Positions 38,287-47,674 of a stretch of DNA of 59,134 bases are shown here, in pieces. Location: positions 1 to 59,134 of the forward strand of contig NZ_NKHK02000010.1 of NCBI RefSeq assembly GCF_002224245.2. The letters are read 5' to 3'. A program made the position numbers and the translations under genes. The notes beneath the pieces are model-generated. The model saw nothing but the letters and a program-made list of their open reading frames with translations. It ran no database searches and was not told the DNA's origin. This DNA is from Moraxella sp. VT-16-12. Its GTDB lineage: Bacteria; Pseudomonadota; Gammaproteobacteria; Pseudomonadales; Moraxellaceae. Positions within the stretch are counted from its first letter, which is position 1, and each line of letters starts with the position of its first letter.

Positions 38287-38292
38287 TATAAT
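38287..38292 (+). promoter_or_regulatory. narX -10 box
   Basis: TATAAT 93 bases before the narX ATG; the -35 position (GTCGTT) is poor, consistent with an activator-dependent promoter and the NarL-type site just upstream. Confidence 0.5.
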
Positions 38293-38384
38293 TGCCTGAT
38301 TTTTCAAGAACTTGTTTTTAAACATCTGATTATAATCAATCATTTTTTACTCAAACAGCAGATCTTGGCTTTTTGGGGGTATGT

Positions 38385-40355
38385 ATGTTAAATAACCGAC
38401 TTAGTGGCTTTTTGCCCAGATCGCTTTCAGTGCGTGCTTGGCTAGCAGTTGGCGTTATTGTATTTTTTGCTACAGTCACAGCTAGCACTTCAGCAATATT
38501 AGCCTGGGTATCAAAATCTGATGCTCAAGCGCTCAACTCTGTCGGATCAATTCGGATGGCAACTTATCGCATTAATTATTTATTAACAACCAATACCACT
38601 TTACCAATTGATGATCATTTAAAACTTGATCCAACCTTATCGATCAATCAGCAATTGATTGATGATATGCAAGCACGTTTGAATGTTCTGTATGCATATC
38701 AGAATATGCCTGGCAATAAGGACACCGAGATAGATAGCCAAACTAAAACAATTCAACACCATTGGTTAAAGATGCTAAAACCTGCTCTAGTTAATAATGA
38801 TAATGCTGCGGTATTAATGGCATCTGGTAAATACATTAAAGAAGTTAACGAGCTAACTAAAAAAATTCAGGTTCGCAGTGAAACCCGTCAGCACTGGCAA
38901 CAAGTATTACAAATGTCTGCGCTTGGTATCATCTTATTAACCCTATTATTAGGTATGTACGAGCTTCGGCGTAATGTACTAAGACCCATTCACTCTCTCA
39001 TAGACAGTACGCAGCATTTCAGACGCGGTCATCATGTGCCTGCACTGGTAACTGGCTATCAAGAATTTCAAACTCTTAGCAACTCATTCAATGATATGGC
39101 AGATACCATTAGCGAACATCAAGCCAGGCTCAATCAAGAAGTGTTAAACAAAACTCGCCATCTTACTCAAGCCAACCAATTGCTTAAATTATTGTATGAT
39201 TTTTCTAATCAGCTCAATCAAGAGCCCGTTACATTATCTAAGCTACATCATTTACTTGAGAATTTTTCAAAAATAAATCCAAGTTTTGGGTTTACATTAT
39301 GCTTGCATGATCACCTAAAATTAAGTGAATCTAGCACTTCAGGACCTCTCTTGAAAAATGACACTGTACTTGTGTCATCTAAAGATAGCATTAGTATTCA
39401 CAGTCACTCTGTTGAAGAATTGCAAACAGGCAAAACCGATCTTTTGTCGAGTAAAATTTGTTCTACAGGCAACTGCGATCAATGCGCTCTTAAAGCCAGA
39501 TCTACGACAAGAATTTATCCAATCAGCACCCAAAACAGCTACTGGGGCGAGCTGATGGTTCATCAGCAGTCTGAAGAAGATGATGTCACCATTACCAAAG
39601 AACTTGTACAAACGTTGGCAAGTTTAGTAAGCCTAGTATTCACCATCCAAAAGCAACGTCAGCAAGAGCATCAATTAATACTTTTAGAAGAGCGGAACAC
39701 CATTGCCCGCGAACTACATGACTCATTGGCACAGTCATTGTCATATCTAAAAATTCAGCTTTCTATGCTAGGTACGCACGCGCGCCAACTTTCTGACGCA
39801 GCTCAACAAAACCAAAATGATACGCTCATGGATCATACTGAAGCCATGCTTCAAGTTTTAGGGCAAGCACGTTCAGGGCTTGATGCTGCCTACATTCAGC
39901 TGCGCGAGTTACTCGTGACCTTTCGCTTAAAAATAGAATCGGGCAGTTTTGATAATGCCATCGAACAAGCTTGTGATGAATTTTCTGCGAAAGGCGGTTT
40001 TAATATTACATTAGATAATCGGATTTTAAGCCAAAATCTAAGCGCTAATGAGCAAATTGACTTATTACAAATTATTCGTGAAGCATTATCCAATATTCAG
40101 CGCCATGCATACGCCAAAGAGGTAACTGTCAGCCTTTATCAAAAAACACATTTAGACACTGAACAGCGTATTTATCTGGAAATTGGTGATGACGGCGTGG
40201 GTTTACCAAAGCATATTGATGGACAACAGCATCATGGATTAAAAATTATGCAAGAGCGCACGCACAGTTTGGGTGGCGAGTTTGATATCAGTCAAAACAC
40301 CCCGAAGGGCACTTTGGTGCGTATTTGGTTTTTACCTAAATTTTATGAGAACTAG
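38385..40355 (+). CDS. narX: Nitrate/nitrite sensor histidine kinase NarX
   Basis: 656 aa from ATG 38385 (GGGGGT upstream); a TTG start 12 bases earlier is possible. TM1 about 18-41, then the periplasmic P-box (NSVGSIRMATYRINYLL) that binds nitrate, TM2, HAMP, a central region with cysteines (ICSTGNCDQCALKA) and a HisKA_3 domain with His445 in RELHDSLAQSL, followed by an HATPase (DDGVGL, HHGLKIMQERT). It phosphorylates NarL, encoded 7 bases downstream. Confidence 0.95.
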   Translation: MLNNRLSGFLPRSLSVRAWLAVGVIVFFATVTASTSAILAWVSKSDAQALNSVGSIRMATYRINYLLTTNTTLPIDDHLKLDPTLSINQQLIDDMQARLNVLYAYQNMPGNKDTEIDSQTKTIQHHWLKMLKPALVNNDNAAVLMASGKYIKEVNELTKKIQVRSETRQHWQQVLQMSALGIILLTLLLGMYELRRNVLRPIHSLIDSTQHFRRGHHVPALVTGYQEFQTLSNSFNDMADTISEHQARLNQEVLNKTRHLTQANQLLKLLYDFSNQLNQEPVTLSKLHHLLENFSKINPSFGFTLCLHDHLKLSESSTSGPLLKNDTVLVSSKDSISIHSHSVEELQTGKTDLLSSKICSTGNCDQCALKARSTTRIYPISTQNSYWGELMVHQQSEEDDVTITKELVQTLASLVSLVFTIQKQRQQEHQLILLEERNTIARELHDSLAQSLSYLKIQLSMLGTHARQLSDAAQQNQNDTLMDHTEAMLQVLGQARSGLDAAYIQLRELLVTFRLKIESGSFDNAIEQACDEFSAKGGFNITLDNRILSQNLSANEQIDLLQIIREALSNIQRHAYAKEVTVSLYQKTHLDTEQRIYLEIGDDGVGLPKHIDGQQHHGLKIMQERTHSLGGEFDISQNTPKGTLVRIWFLPKFYEN

Positions 40356-40362
40356 GAATAAC

Positions 40363-41019
40363 ATGGTTTTAAAGATTTTTACCGCAGCCAATCCTGCACA
40401 CCTTCTTCTTGTCGATGATCATCCGATGCTACGTCGTGGTTTGGCAGATTTATTAAGTCTAGAAAAGGATGTTCAAGTCATTGCTGAAGCCAACCATGGG
40501 ATGGAAGCTCTGGATATTCTAAATCAAGAAATTGTAGATCTTGTGATTTTAGATCACACCATGCCTATCTTAAATGGCATTGAAACGCTCAAAAAAATAC
40601 GGGAGTTGGGTATTCAAACCAAAGTTCTATTATTTACCGTATCAGACAATAGCAAAGATGTTCAAGATGCGCTTCATTTAGGCGTTGATGGCTATCTACT
40701 CAAGGATATGGAGCCAGAGCAAATCATTACTGATATACGTAAGATTTTGCGCGGTGAATTAGTCATCAGTCCAAGTCTTGCACCGATTTTAGCACAAGCT
40801 ATGCGCAAACCTGTTAAAACTGACAGCAGTCACGAGCTGACAGAGCGCGAGATCCAAGTTGCTAAAATGATTGCTCAAGGGATGAGTAATAAGATGATTG
40901 GTAACAAGCTTGGTATTGCTGAATCCACAGTTAAAGTTCATGTCAAACACATTCTTGGTAAGATTGGCCTGCGTACGCGCGTTGAGATTGCCGTTTGGGC
41001 GGTTGGTCATTATCAGTGA
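40363..41019 (+). CDS. narL: Nitrate/nitrite response regulator NarL
   Basis: 218 aa from ATG 40363 (TAGGAA upstream). Receiver domain with acid pocket LLVDDHPML and phosphoacceptor Asp64 (VILDHTMP). LuxR-type helix-turn-helix at the C-terminus (ELTEREIQVAKMIAQGMSNKMIG to STVKVHVKHILGKI). It forms an operon with narX and probably acts on the 7-2-7 site upstream of narX/narK1. Confidence 0.95.
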   Translation: MVLKIFTAANPAHLLLVDDHPMLRRGLADLLSLEKDVQVIAEANHGMEALDILNQEIVDLVILDHTMPILNGIETLKKIRELGIQTKVLLFTVSDNSKDVQDALHLGVDGYLLKDMEPEQIITDIRKILRGELVISPSLAPILAQAMRKPVKTDSSHELTEREIQVAKMIAQGMSNKMIGNKLGIAESTVKVHVKHILGKIGLRTRVEIAVWAVGHYQ

Positions 41020-41171
41020 TAAGCGAAATAATCAAGCATTGTAGTGACACATACATCCAAAGTAGTAGAGAATGTCAAAAAATTTTAACCATGTGGCTAT
41101 AGGGAGCTTGGGTATTTTTTGTTATAGTTGTAATACATTCATCACCGAGGCAACGCCCATAAGTTATTGTC

Positions 41172-42257
41172 ATGAAAAACTCTTTATTATTCCAACCGGC
41201 GCAGCCAGCCCACCAAGCGACGGATTGTTTTGACACGGTATTTTATGGCAATGAGTTTACCCTAGCAACATCCAACTCAACAGAAAAATTGACTGATAAC
41301 TTTCAGCGTAAACTAACCTATCTTAGACTTTCCATCACTGATTTTTGTAATTTTCGTTGTAATTATTGTCTACCTAATGGCTATCAAGGCAAACGTCCTA
41401 ATAACGAGCTGACACAACAAGAAATTGCTACTTTATTGGCAGGATTTGCTGCTCTTGGCACCACCAAAGTTCGTCTGACAGGGGGTGAGCCATCTATACG
41501 CCATGATTTGCCTGACTTGATCAGACTCATCAAAAATACAGAGGGTATCAAGACCGCGTGTATCAGCTCCAATGGCTATAAATTAGGCAAACATCTATCC
41601 GCTTGGCATGATGCAGGCTTGGATAAATTAAATCTAAGTATTGACAGTTTTAACCCCACAACATTTCATAAAATTACAGGATATGATGGCTTGCCTGCTC
41701 TACTTCGTGATATTGATAAACTCTTATACTCAACTAGCATCACCCTAAAACTCAACGGTATTTTGATGGCACATACCGCCTATGACAATCTTATGGCAGC
41801 ACTGGACTTTGTCAAAGATCGCCCCATTACTTACCGTTTCATTGAATTTATGCAAACATCAGATAATAGCCAACTGTTTTTTGCCGAACATACTAGCAGT
41901 CAGTATATCAAAACCTATTTAATCAAGCACGGTTGGAGAGCTCAAATGCGTGCAACGGATGGTGGACCTGCAACTGAATACAGCCACCCTGATTATGTCG
42001 GTAAAATTGGTCTGATTGAACCTTATTCACCCAAATTTTGTGATCATTGCAATCGCCTGCGTGTTAGTAGTCAAGGTCAAGTGCATCTTTGCTTGTTTGA
42101 TAGCCAAAATTACGACATTCGTCCTTATCTGACACAAGGTGACACCCAAGGGCTCATTCAAGCTTTACAAGCCTTAATGCCTATCAAACCTGAACATCAT
42201 CACCTGCACTCTGCCGACAGCGGCATGATGCATAATTTATCCTTGGTAGGCGGCTAA
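41172..42257 (+). CDS. moaA: GTP 3',8-cyclase MoaA
   Basis: 361 aa, some 30 residues longer than usual at the N-terminus. Radical SAM cluster CNFRCNYC, SAM-binding LTGGEP, and the second 4Fe-4S site CDHCNRLRVSSQGQVHLCLF. It ends in the conserved Gly-Gly. It makes the first step of molybdopterin synthesis from GTP. The first gene of the long Moco run moaA-MOSC-moaB-mobA-moaCDE-modABC. Confidence 0.96.
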   Translation: MKNSLLFQPAQPAHQATDCFDTVFYGNEFTLATSNSTEKLTDNFQRKLTYLRLSITDFCNFRCNYCLPNGYQGKRPNNELTQQEIATLLAGFAALGTTKVRLTGGEPSIRHDLPDLIRLIKNTEGIKTACISSNGYKLGKHLSAWHDAGLDKLNLSIDSFNPTTFHKITGYDGLPALLRDIDKLLYSTSITLKLNGILMAHTAYDNLMAALDFVKDRPITYRFIEFMQTSDNSQLFFAEHTSSQYIKTYLIKHGWRAQMRATDGGPATEYSHPDYVGKIGLIEPYSPKFCDHCNRLRVSSQGQVHLCLFDSQNYDIRPYLTQGDTQGLIQALQALMPIKPEHHHLHSADSGMMHNLSLVGG

Positions 42258-42318
42258 AGTGTGATTGATCGGTTATTTCACTGATTGCTGAAACCATCAG
42301 TACATAATGAGGCAGGAA

Positions 42319-42996
42319 ATGAATACTCTACCTAAATTTATTGGCACTCTGACCACCGTACGTACAGGTAAAATTGAGCCGTTTGTGCGTGGCGTGAGTG
42401 CTATTAATAAAATTCCCATTGATGGCAGCATGAAAGTTGATTTACTGGGTCTAGATGCAGACGAACAAGCTGAGCATAAATTTCACGGTGGACCACTCAA
42501 AGCAGTGCATCAAATGCCAATCACTACCTATGATGTCATCAATCAGGCGTTTGGTTTGAACGTCCCTGTTGGCTCACTCGGAGAAAATTTAACCTTCATT
42601 ACCGATAAGATACCGATGGACGAACGCTCGGTATGCATTGGCGATATCTATCAATTCGGTGATGCAGATGATTGCGTACAGCTTCAGCTGGTGCAGCCTC
42701 GCCGTCCTTGTTATAAGATCAATGATCGATTAAACACTCCAAACATATCTTCTTTTGTTAGTCATCAAGGCATTGCTGGGTGGTATTATCAAGTGGTCAA
42801 AACAGGCATCATTAAGCCTGACTTATCCGTCTACCTCATCGAACGCCCTTTTGAATACGCCACTTTGCACACTCTTTGGCAAATAGTGAATCAAAAAAGC
42901 AAAATCGATGCCGCTACTGCCAATCAGTGGCTGAACATTGATTGCCTTGAGAGCAGCTGGAAACAAAAAATTTTTAATAAAACCCTAAGACCTTAA
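42319..42996 (+). CDS. MOSC domain protein (YiiM-like)
   Basis: 225 aa from ATG 42319, preferred because GAGG lies six bases before it; ATG 42307 is an alternative. MOSC core with EHKFHGGPLKAVHQ and LVQPRRPCYKINDRL, whose Cys is the expected sulfur/Mo-binding residue. YiiM-type proteins use Moco to reduce N-hydroxylated compounds. Its place inside the Moco cluster fits that link. Confidence 0.85.
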   Translation: MNTLPKFIGTLTTVRTGKIEPFVRGVSAINKIPIDGSMKVDLLGLDADEQAEHKFHGGPLKAVHQMPITTYDVINQAFGLNVPVGSLGENLTFITDKIPMDERSVCIGDIYQFGDADDCVQLQLVQPRRPCYKINDRLNTPNISSFVSHQGIAGWYYQVVKTGIIKPDLSVYLIERPFEYATLHTLWQIVNQKSKIDAATANQWLNIDCLESSWKQKIFNKTLRP

Positions 42997-43034
42997 CTTT
43001 GATTTGATACTTTAATTAACCCACAGGACATCTT

Positions 43035-43604
43035 ATGTGTAACTTATGTAATGACCCTAATCATCAACCACAAGCCAAAAAATCCGATAAACCATTTACT
43101 CCCTTAAACATCGCTGTACTAACGGTATCTGATACGCGCACACTGGACGAAGATGCTTCAGGAAAATTCTTGGTAGATAGCCTAGTGGAGGCAGGTCATG
43201 TATTGGTTGACCGCAAGCTGACCAAAGATGATATTTATCAAATCCGTGCAGTGATTAGTGCATGGATCGCTGATGAACGCATTCATGCCGTTATTACCAC
43301 AGGGGGTACAGGTTTTTATCATCGTGATAACATGCCAGAAGCAGTCGGCGTGCTATTTGATAAAGAAGTGCAAGGCTTTGGTGAAATGTTTAGATACTTA
43401 TCTCATAGCGAAATCGGAATGTCAACCCTACAATCTAGAGCAGTGGCAGGCATGGCAAACAACACAGTAATTTTTTGCTTACCAGGATCAACAGGAGCAT
43501 GTCGAACAGGCTGGGAGGGTATTATCAAACAGCAGCTGGATAACCGAACTCGTCCTTGTAACTTTGTACCACATTTAATGCGTCAAAATCCATCGCATGG
43601 CTAA
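43035..43604 (+). CDS. moaB: Molybdopterin adenylyltransferase (MoaB)
   Basis: 189 aa. MoCF-type fold: ISVLTVSDTR-like NIAVLTVSDTRTLDED, ITTGGTGFYHRDNMPEAV, and FCLPGSTGACRTGWEGII. An N-terminal stretch carries two cysteines (MCNLCND). It adenylates molybdopterin before Mo insertion by MoeA, which is encoded 4 kb away on the other strand. Confidence 0.93.
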   Translation: MCNLCNDPNHQPQAKKSDKPFTPLNIAVLTVSDTRTLDEDASGKFLVDSLVEAGHVLVDRKLTKDDIYQIRAVISAWIADERIHAVITTGGTGFYHRDNMPEAVGVLFDKEVQGFGEMFRYLSHSEIGMSTLQSRAVAGMANNTVIFCLPGSTGACRTGWEGIIKQQLDNRTRPCNFVPHLMRQNPSHG

Positions 43605-43671
43605 TAGTGGCAGATTTGGATTCTCGGTTTAATGGTAACTATAATATGATGCTTAACATCGGAATTAAGCC

Positions 43672-44259
43672 ATGAATTTATGCGCTGTCTTAATTTTAGC
43701 AGGGGGAGAGTCAACTCGAATGGGACAACCCAAAGCACAGCTTGCCCTACCTAACAAAAGTACGGTACTTGATTTTCATATCGCTTGTGCCAAAAAATTA
43801 AACTTACCCATTTTTTTGGCAGATAATGGTAAAAATTGTGTGCATGATCCACTCATTACGCCACTTAAAGATTATTTGCCTTGCAATGATTCAGGGAAAG
43901 GTGCAGGTCCTTTATCCGGCATCGCTGCTGGCTTACAGGCGGTAGAAAGCAAAGGTTATATTTTGACTGTTAGCTGCGATCATTTGCTAGCCATTGATAA
44001 AATTGCTGATATATTAAAGTTTACCAGTGCTCAAGTTGGCTATCTATACGCAAAAAAAGACTGTCCCTTATTAGGGGTTTACCACACCAGTATTCTACCA
44101 ATATTACTTGATTTTCTGGCTCAGGGTGGTCGCTCAGTCATGCAATTTTTAGACCTTGTTGACCGCCAAACTTTTGATCTTAATGATGATTTACACTCTT
44201 TGACCAACTTTAATACACCTAGTGAATTTGCCTTAGCTTTGGAAAATTTTTATGACTGA
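43672..44259 (+). CDS. mobA: Molybdenum cofactor guanylyltransferase MobA
   Basis: 195 aa. The nucleotide-binding LAGGESTRMGQPKAQL is near the start, KGAGPLSGIAAGLQ and SCDHLLAID follow. It adds GMP to Moco to make the MGD cofactor that NarG needs. Its end overlaps moaC by 8 bases, so the two are coupled. Confidence 0.92.
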   Translation: MNLCAVLILAGGESTRMGQPKAQLALPNKSTVLDFHIACAKKLNLPIFLADNGKNCVHDPLITPLKDYLPCNDSGKGAGPLSGIAAGLQAVESKGYILTVSCDHLLAIDKIADILKFTSAQVGYLYAKKDCPLLGVYHTSILPILLDFLAQGGRSVMQFLDLVDRQTFDLNDDLHSLTNFNTPSEFALALENFYD

Positions 44260-44743
44260 TTTAGATCACCGCACCCTAACTCATCTAGACGCCAATGGTG
44301 ATATTAGCATGGTTGATGTTTCAACCAAAATAGCAACCCAGCGCAGTGCCACCGCAAGCGCTCAGGTAATTTTTCCTTCAAACATCTATTTAGCCATCAA
44401 AAACACTGATGGCATGACAAAAAAAGGGTCAATTACCCAAACAGCTCACATTGCAGGCATTATGGGCGCCAAGAAGACCAGCGATTTAATCCCTTTATGC
44501 CATCAGTTACCCCTTGATAGTGTCAAGCTAAGCTTTGAATATAATGATGCAAAATGTGCCATCGTTGTGACAGCAGCTGTCAAGGTTACTCACAAAACTG
44601 GTGTAGAAATGGAAGCCTTAACAGCAGTATCAGTAGCTTGTCTGACCATCTATGACATGACCAAAGCAATGAGCCAAGACATTATCATTACCGATGTTTG
44701 TCTATTAAATAAAACTGGAGGGAAATCTGATTATGCCAAATAA
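44252..44743 (+). CDS. moaC: Cyclic pyranopterin monophosphate synthase MoaC
   Basis: 163 aa. Conserved MVDVSTKIATQRSATASA, IAGIMGAKKTSDLIPLCHQL and THKTGVEMEALTAVSVACLTIYDM. It converts the MoaA product to cPMP. It overlaps mobA before and moaD after (11 bases). Confidence 0.97.
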   Translation: MTDLDHRTLTHLDANGDISMVDVSTKIATQRSATASAQVIFPSNIYLAIKNTDGMTKKGSITQTAHIAGIMGAKKTSDLIPLCHQLPLDSVKLSFEYNDAKCAIVVTAAVKVTHKTGVEMEALTAVSVACLTIYDMTKAMSQDIIITDVCLLNKTGGKSDYAK

Positions 44744-44984
44744 CTTAACTGTTACTGTATTATATTTTGCCAGTCTTGCCGAACAGGCAGGTATAGATGA
44801 AGAAATTTTAACGACCTCGCATCACTGCCTTAATAAGATTTATTCTGATTTATCAAGTAAATACGATTTTAAATTAACACAAGATGAATTGGCGGTTGCT
44901 GTCAATCATCAGATTGCCAGTTGGCAGACTAAAGTTAGCAATGGTGATATCATTGCCTTCATTCCACCTGTCGCTGGAGGCTAA
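44733..44984 (+). CDS. moaD: Molybdopterin synthase small subunit MoaD
   Basis: 83 aa ubiquitin-like protein ending in FIPPVAGG, the Gly-Gly that is adenylated by MoeB and then thiocarboxylated. It overlaps moaC, and moaE starts one base after its stop. Confidence 0.95.
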   Translation: MPNNLTVTVLYFASLAEQAGIDEEILTTSHHCLNKIYSDLSSKYDFKLTQDELAVAVNHQIASWQTKVSNGDIIAFIPPVAGG

Positions 44985-44985
44985 T

Positions 44986-45480
44986 ATGGCTCAAAAACTA
45001 CATCAAAGCTCATCAAAAATCACCTTAAGCCATGAGGCTGCCTATCATGCAGCAATCACTGATGGATTCGCCCTATTGGACATCGCTATCGATGACAAGA
45101 AACTAAAAAAAGGTCTGCTTGATGACCGCTGTGGAGCTTTAGTGACCTTTGAAGGTTGGGTGAGAAACCATAACAACAGCCGCCCGGTAGAGAAGCTCAC
45201 CTATTATGGTTATGAGGCATTGGCACTTAATCAAGGAAAGCTATTGATCAGTGAAGCCTGTCAACGTTTTAAAATTGAAAATGCCATCGCCATGCATCGC
45301 ATCGGTGATCTGAACATAGGCGATATGGCGGTGTGGATAGGCGTTAGCGCTCATCATCGCTATCCTGCCTTCGAAGCTTGTCAGTGGTTGCTCGACGCCA
45401 TCAAGGCACAGATTCCTATCTGGAAACAGGAGTTTTATACGGATAGTCAGGAAAGCTTATGGCTTTCTAATAACGGTTAG
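44986..45480 (+). CDS. moaE: Molybdopterin synthase large subunit MoaE
   Basis: 164 aa from ATG 44986, one base after moaD. RCGALVTFEGWVRNHN, LTYYGYEALA, AMHRIGDLNIGDMAVWIGVSA and the active-site lysines in IKAQIPIWKQEF are all present. Together with MoaD it makes molybdopterin from cPMP. Confidence 0.96.
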   Translation: MAQKLHQSSSKITLSHEAAYHAAITDGFALLDIAIDDKKLKKGLLDDRCGALVTFEGWVRNHNNSRPVEKLTYYGYEALALNQGKLLISEACQRFKIENAIAMHRIGDLNIGDMAVWIGVSAHHRYPAFEACQWLLDAIKAQIPIWKQEFYTDSQESLWLSNNG

Positions 45481-45491
45481 GTCAAAAAATT

Positions 45492-46277
45492 ATGCAAAAA
45501 TTCTTTTTTAGCATATTAATATTGTTAGTTTTATCAAGTTTAGGTGCATGCAGTCAGGATCCTTCAACCAAAGCGCAGACTGTGACCGTTTATGCTGCGG
45601 TCAGCCTATCAAATGCCCTAGATGAGATTAATGCATTATATCAGCAACAGTATGATACTGTCGTACATACCTCGTACGCCTCTTCAGGTACACTTGCTAA
45701 ACAAATACAAAGTCGTGCGCCTGCTGAAGTATTTTTATCGGCAGATACCACTTGGATGGATAATCTGGCAAACAAAAATTATTTGGTCGAGGGTAGCCAA
45801 AAAAATTTATTGACCAATCGTTTGGTACTTATTACTCCAAAAGATAAGCCAGTTCCACTGAATGTTGCAGAAAATGGATTGTTTGACCCTCATCTTTTTC
45901 AAGGCAAACTTTGTATCGGCAATCCCCAAAGCGTGCCTGTTGGCAAATACGCCAAAGAAGCTTTTACCTATTTGGGTATATGGGATGGTCTTTTAGATAA
46001 ATTGGTGGAAACCCAAGATGTACGCTCTGCTTTAAACTTTGTTCATAGAGGTGAGTGTCAGCTTGGTGTGGTCTATCTAAGTGATGCCACCATAGCAAAC
46101 ACTGTTCAGATTGTCGCCATATTTCCCAAAGATAGTCATCGTCCAATTACCTATCCCTTAGCGATGATTAAAAATGATCATCAGAATAATCTCAATATCA
46201 AGTCATATTATGATTTTATTCAGAGTGCTGACGCAATAACCATTTATAAAAAATACGGTTTTGAAGTATTGCCATGA
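45492..46277 (+). CDS. modA: Molybdate-binding lipoprotein ModA
   Basis: 261 aa. Signal with lipobox LGAC (Cys at residue 20), so a membrane-anchored binding protein. Family markers: VYAAVSLSNALDEI, SSGTLAKQIQSRAPAEVFLSAD and GNPQSVPVGKYAKEA. It delivers molybdate to ModB. The stop overlaps the modB start (ATGA). Confidence 0.95.
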   Translation: MQKFFFSILILLVLSSLGACSQDPSTKAQTVTVYAAVSLSNALDEINALYQQQYDTVVHTSYASSGTLAKQIQSRAPAEVFLSADTTWMDNLANKNYLVEGSQKNLLTNRLVLITPKDKPVPLNVAENGLFDPHLFQGKLCIGNPQSVPVGKYAKEAFTYLGIWDGLLDKLVETQDVRSALNFVHRGECQLGVVYLSDATIANTVQIVAIFPKDSHRPITYPLAMIKNDHQNNLNIKSYYDFIQSADAITIYKKYGFEVLP

Positions 46278-46963
46278 TTAGCCTAACCCACGATGAGTGG
46301 CAAGTTGTTTATCTATCCTGTAAAATCGCTTTATTTAGCTTAAGCATTACTTTGGTACCTGCAATAGGAGTGGGATACTGGTTAGCTCGCAAGCAATTTT
46401 GGGGAAAATCTTTAGTAGAAACTTTAGTGTTTTTGCCATTGGTACTCCCCCCTGTCGTACCAGGCTATTTGTTACTTATCAGTTTTGGTAATCAAGGTGT
46501 TATCGGTCGTCATTTATCTGCTTTAGGGTTTGAGGTTGCCTTTAACTGGAAAGGTGCGGTTCTAGCAAGCAGCGTTATGGGCTTTCCGCTCATGGTGCAG
46601 TCAGTGCGTTTAGCGATCGAGCTGGTGGACAGACGGCTTGAGATCGCCGCCATGACCTTGGGTGCAAGTCGACTTAAGATATTTTTTGGGATTACTTTAC
46701 CTTTATCAAAAAATGGTATTTTGATCGGTGCAATGCTTGCTTTTTGTCGTAGCTTAGGAGAGTTTGGCGCGACCATTACTTTTGTAGGAAATATTGCAGG
46801 ACAAACTCGCACCTTACCTTTGGCCATTTATAGCCTATTACAACAACCAAACAGCGATGATAAGATAATGCGCTTAATGATAATTAGTATCAGCGTAGCA
46901 TTTATAGCAATGTGGACTGCTCAATGGTATAATCGAACTCAAAGAAACAGGCTGATCCAATGA
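46274..46963 (+). CDS. modB: Molybdate ABC permease ModB
   Basis: 229 aa, five to six membrane helices. The permease EAA loop is in MTLGASRLKIFFGITLPLS, followed by CRSLGEFGATITFVGNIAG, the ModB signature. Overlaps by 4 bases both modA and modC. Confidence 0.95.
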   Translation: MISLTHDEWQVVYLSCKIALFSLSITLVPAIGVGYWLARKQFWGKSLVETLVFLPLVLPPVVPGYLLLISFGNQGVIGRHLSALGFEVAFNWKGAVLASSVMGFPLMVQSVRLAIELVDRRLEIAAMTLGASRLKIFFGITLPLSKNGILIGAMLAFCRSLGEFGATITFVGNIAGQTRTLPLAIYSLLQQPNSDDKIMRLMIISISVAFIAMWTAQWYNRTQRNRLIQ

Positions 46964-47583
46964 GTATGTTTGAATGTGATTTCCATCTGACTTTGGGAAA
47001 GTTTAATCTTGATGTCAATTTATACTCAAATGCACAAGTGGTGGGTTTGTTTGGAGCATCAGGCTCAGGTAAAAGCAGCATACTTCATGCTGTTGCAGGC
47101 ATTCAAACCCCCCAAGTAGGCAAAATCATCATCAACAAACAAACTTGGTTTGATAGCAATACCCATATTAATTTTAGCATTCAAAATCGCCGTGTTGGAA
47201 TGGTTTTTCAAGACGCTCAACTTTTTCCGCACAAAACTGTCATAGAAAATTTAACCTATGGTTATCAAAATATTCATCCAAATGAAAGACGGTTTCATCC
47301 TGATGAGATTATTGAGCTACTTAAAGTTGGTCATTTAATCCACCGTCTGCCAAACAAACTGTCTGGTGGTGAAAAGCAGCGAGTAGCTTTGGGGCGTGCT
47401 TTGTTATACTCCCCTAAACTGCTACTTTTGGATGAACCTTTATCGGCACTTGATAGCATGCACAAACAAGAAATTTTGCCGTTTTTTCAAGAAATTATCG
47501 CCAGCACTCACATTCCTATGATTTATGTCAGCCACGACAAGGACGAAATCAAACAACTCACCGATGAGATTTATCACCTTTAG
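46960..47583 (+). CDS. modC: Molybdate ABC ATPase ModC, short form
   Basis: 207 aa against about 350 for E. coli ModC. Walker A GASGSGKSS, signature LSGGEKQRVALGRAL, Walker B LLLLDEPLSALD and the switch His in YVSHDKDEI are intact. The C-terminal TOBE/Mop domain that binds molybdate and limits uptake is absent. The gene ends cleanly before a terminator, so this may be a natural short form. Confidence 0.92.
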   Translation: MSMFECDFHLTLGKFNLDVNLYSNAQVVGLFGASGSGKSSILHAVAGIQTPQVGKIIINKQTWFDSNTHINFSIQNRRVGMVFQDAQLFPHKTVIENLTYGYQNIHPNERRFHPDEIIELLKVGHLIHRLPNKLSGGEKQRVALGRALLYSPKLLLLDEPLSALDSMHKQEILPFFQEIIASTHIPMIYVSHDKDEIKQLTDEIYHL

Positions 47584-47600
47584 CATACACCAAAACCATA

Positions 47601-47640
47601 AAAACACCCAAAAGCCAAGCTTAGCTATTGGGTGTTTTGG
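47601..47640. terminator. Terminator modC/moeA
   Basis: AAAACACCCAA (47601-47611) with TTGGGTGTTTT (47628-47638), an 11-bp stem between the converging modC and moeA genes. Confidence 0.8.
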
Positions 47641-47674
47641 GCTTATCCAAGTTTATTTAGGCTTTTCTTTAACC

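Noticed and set aside
41020-41171. Moco riboswitch before moaA
   Set aside because: The 152-base leader is short and I could not match the known Moco RNA core; a covariance-model search would decide.
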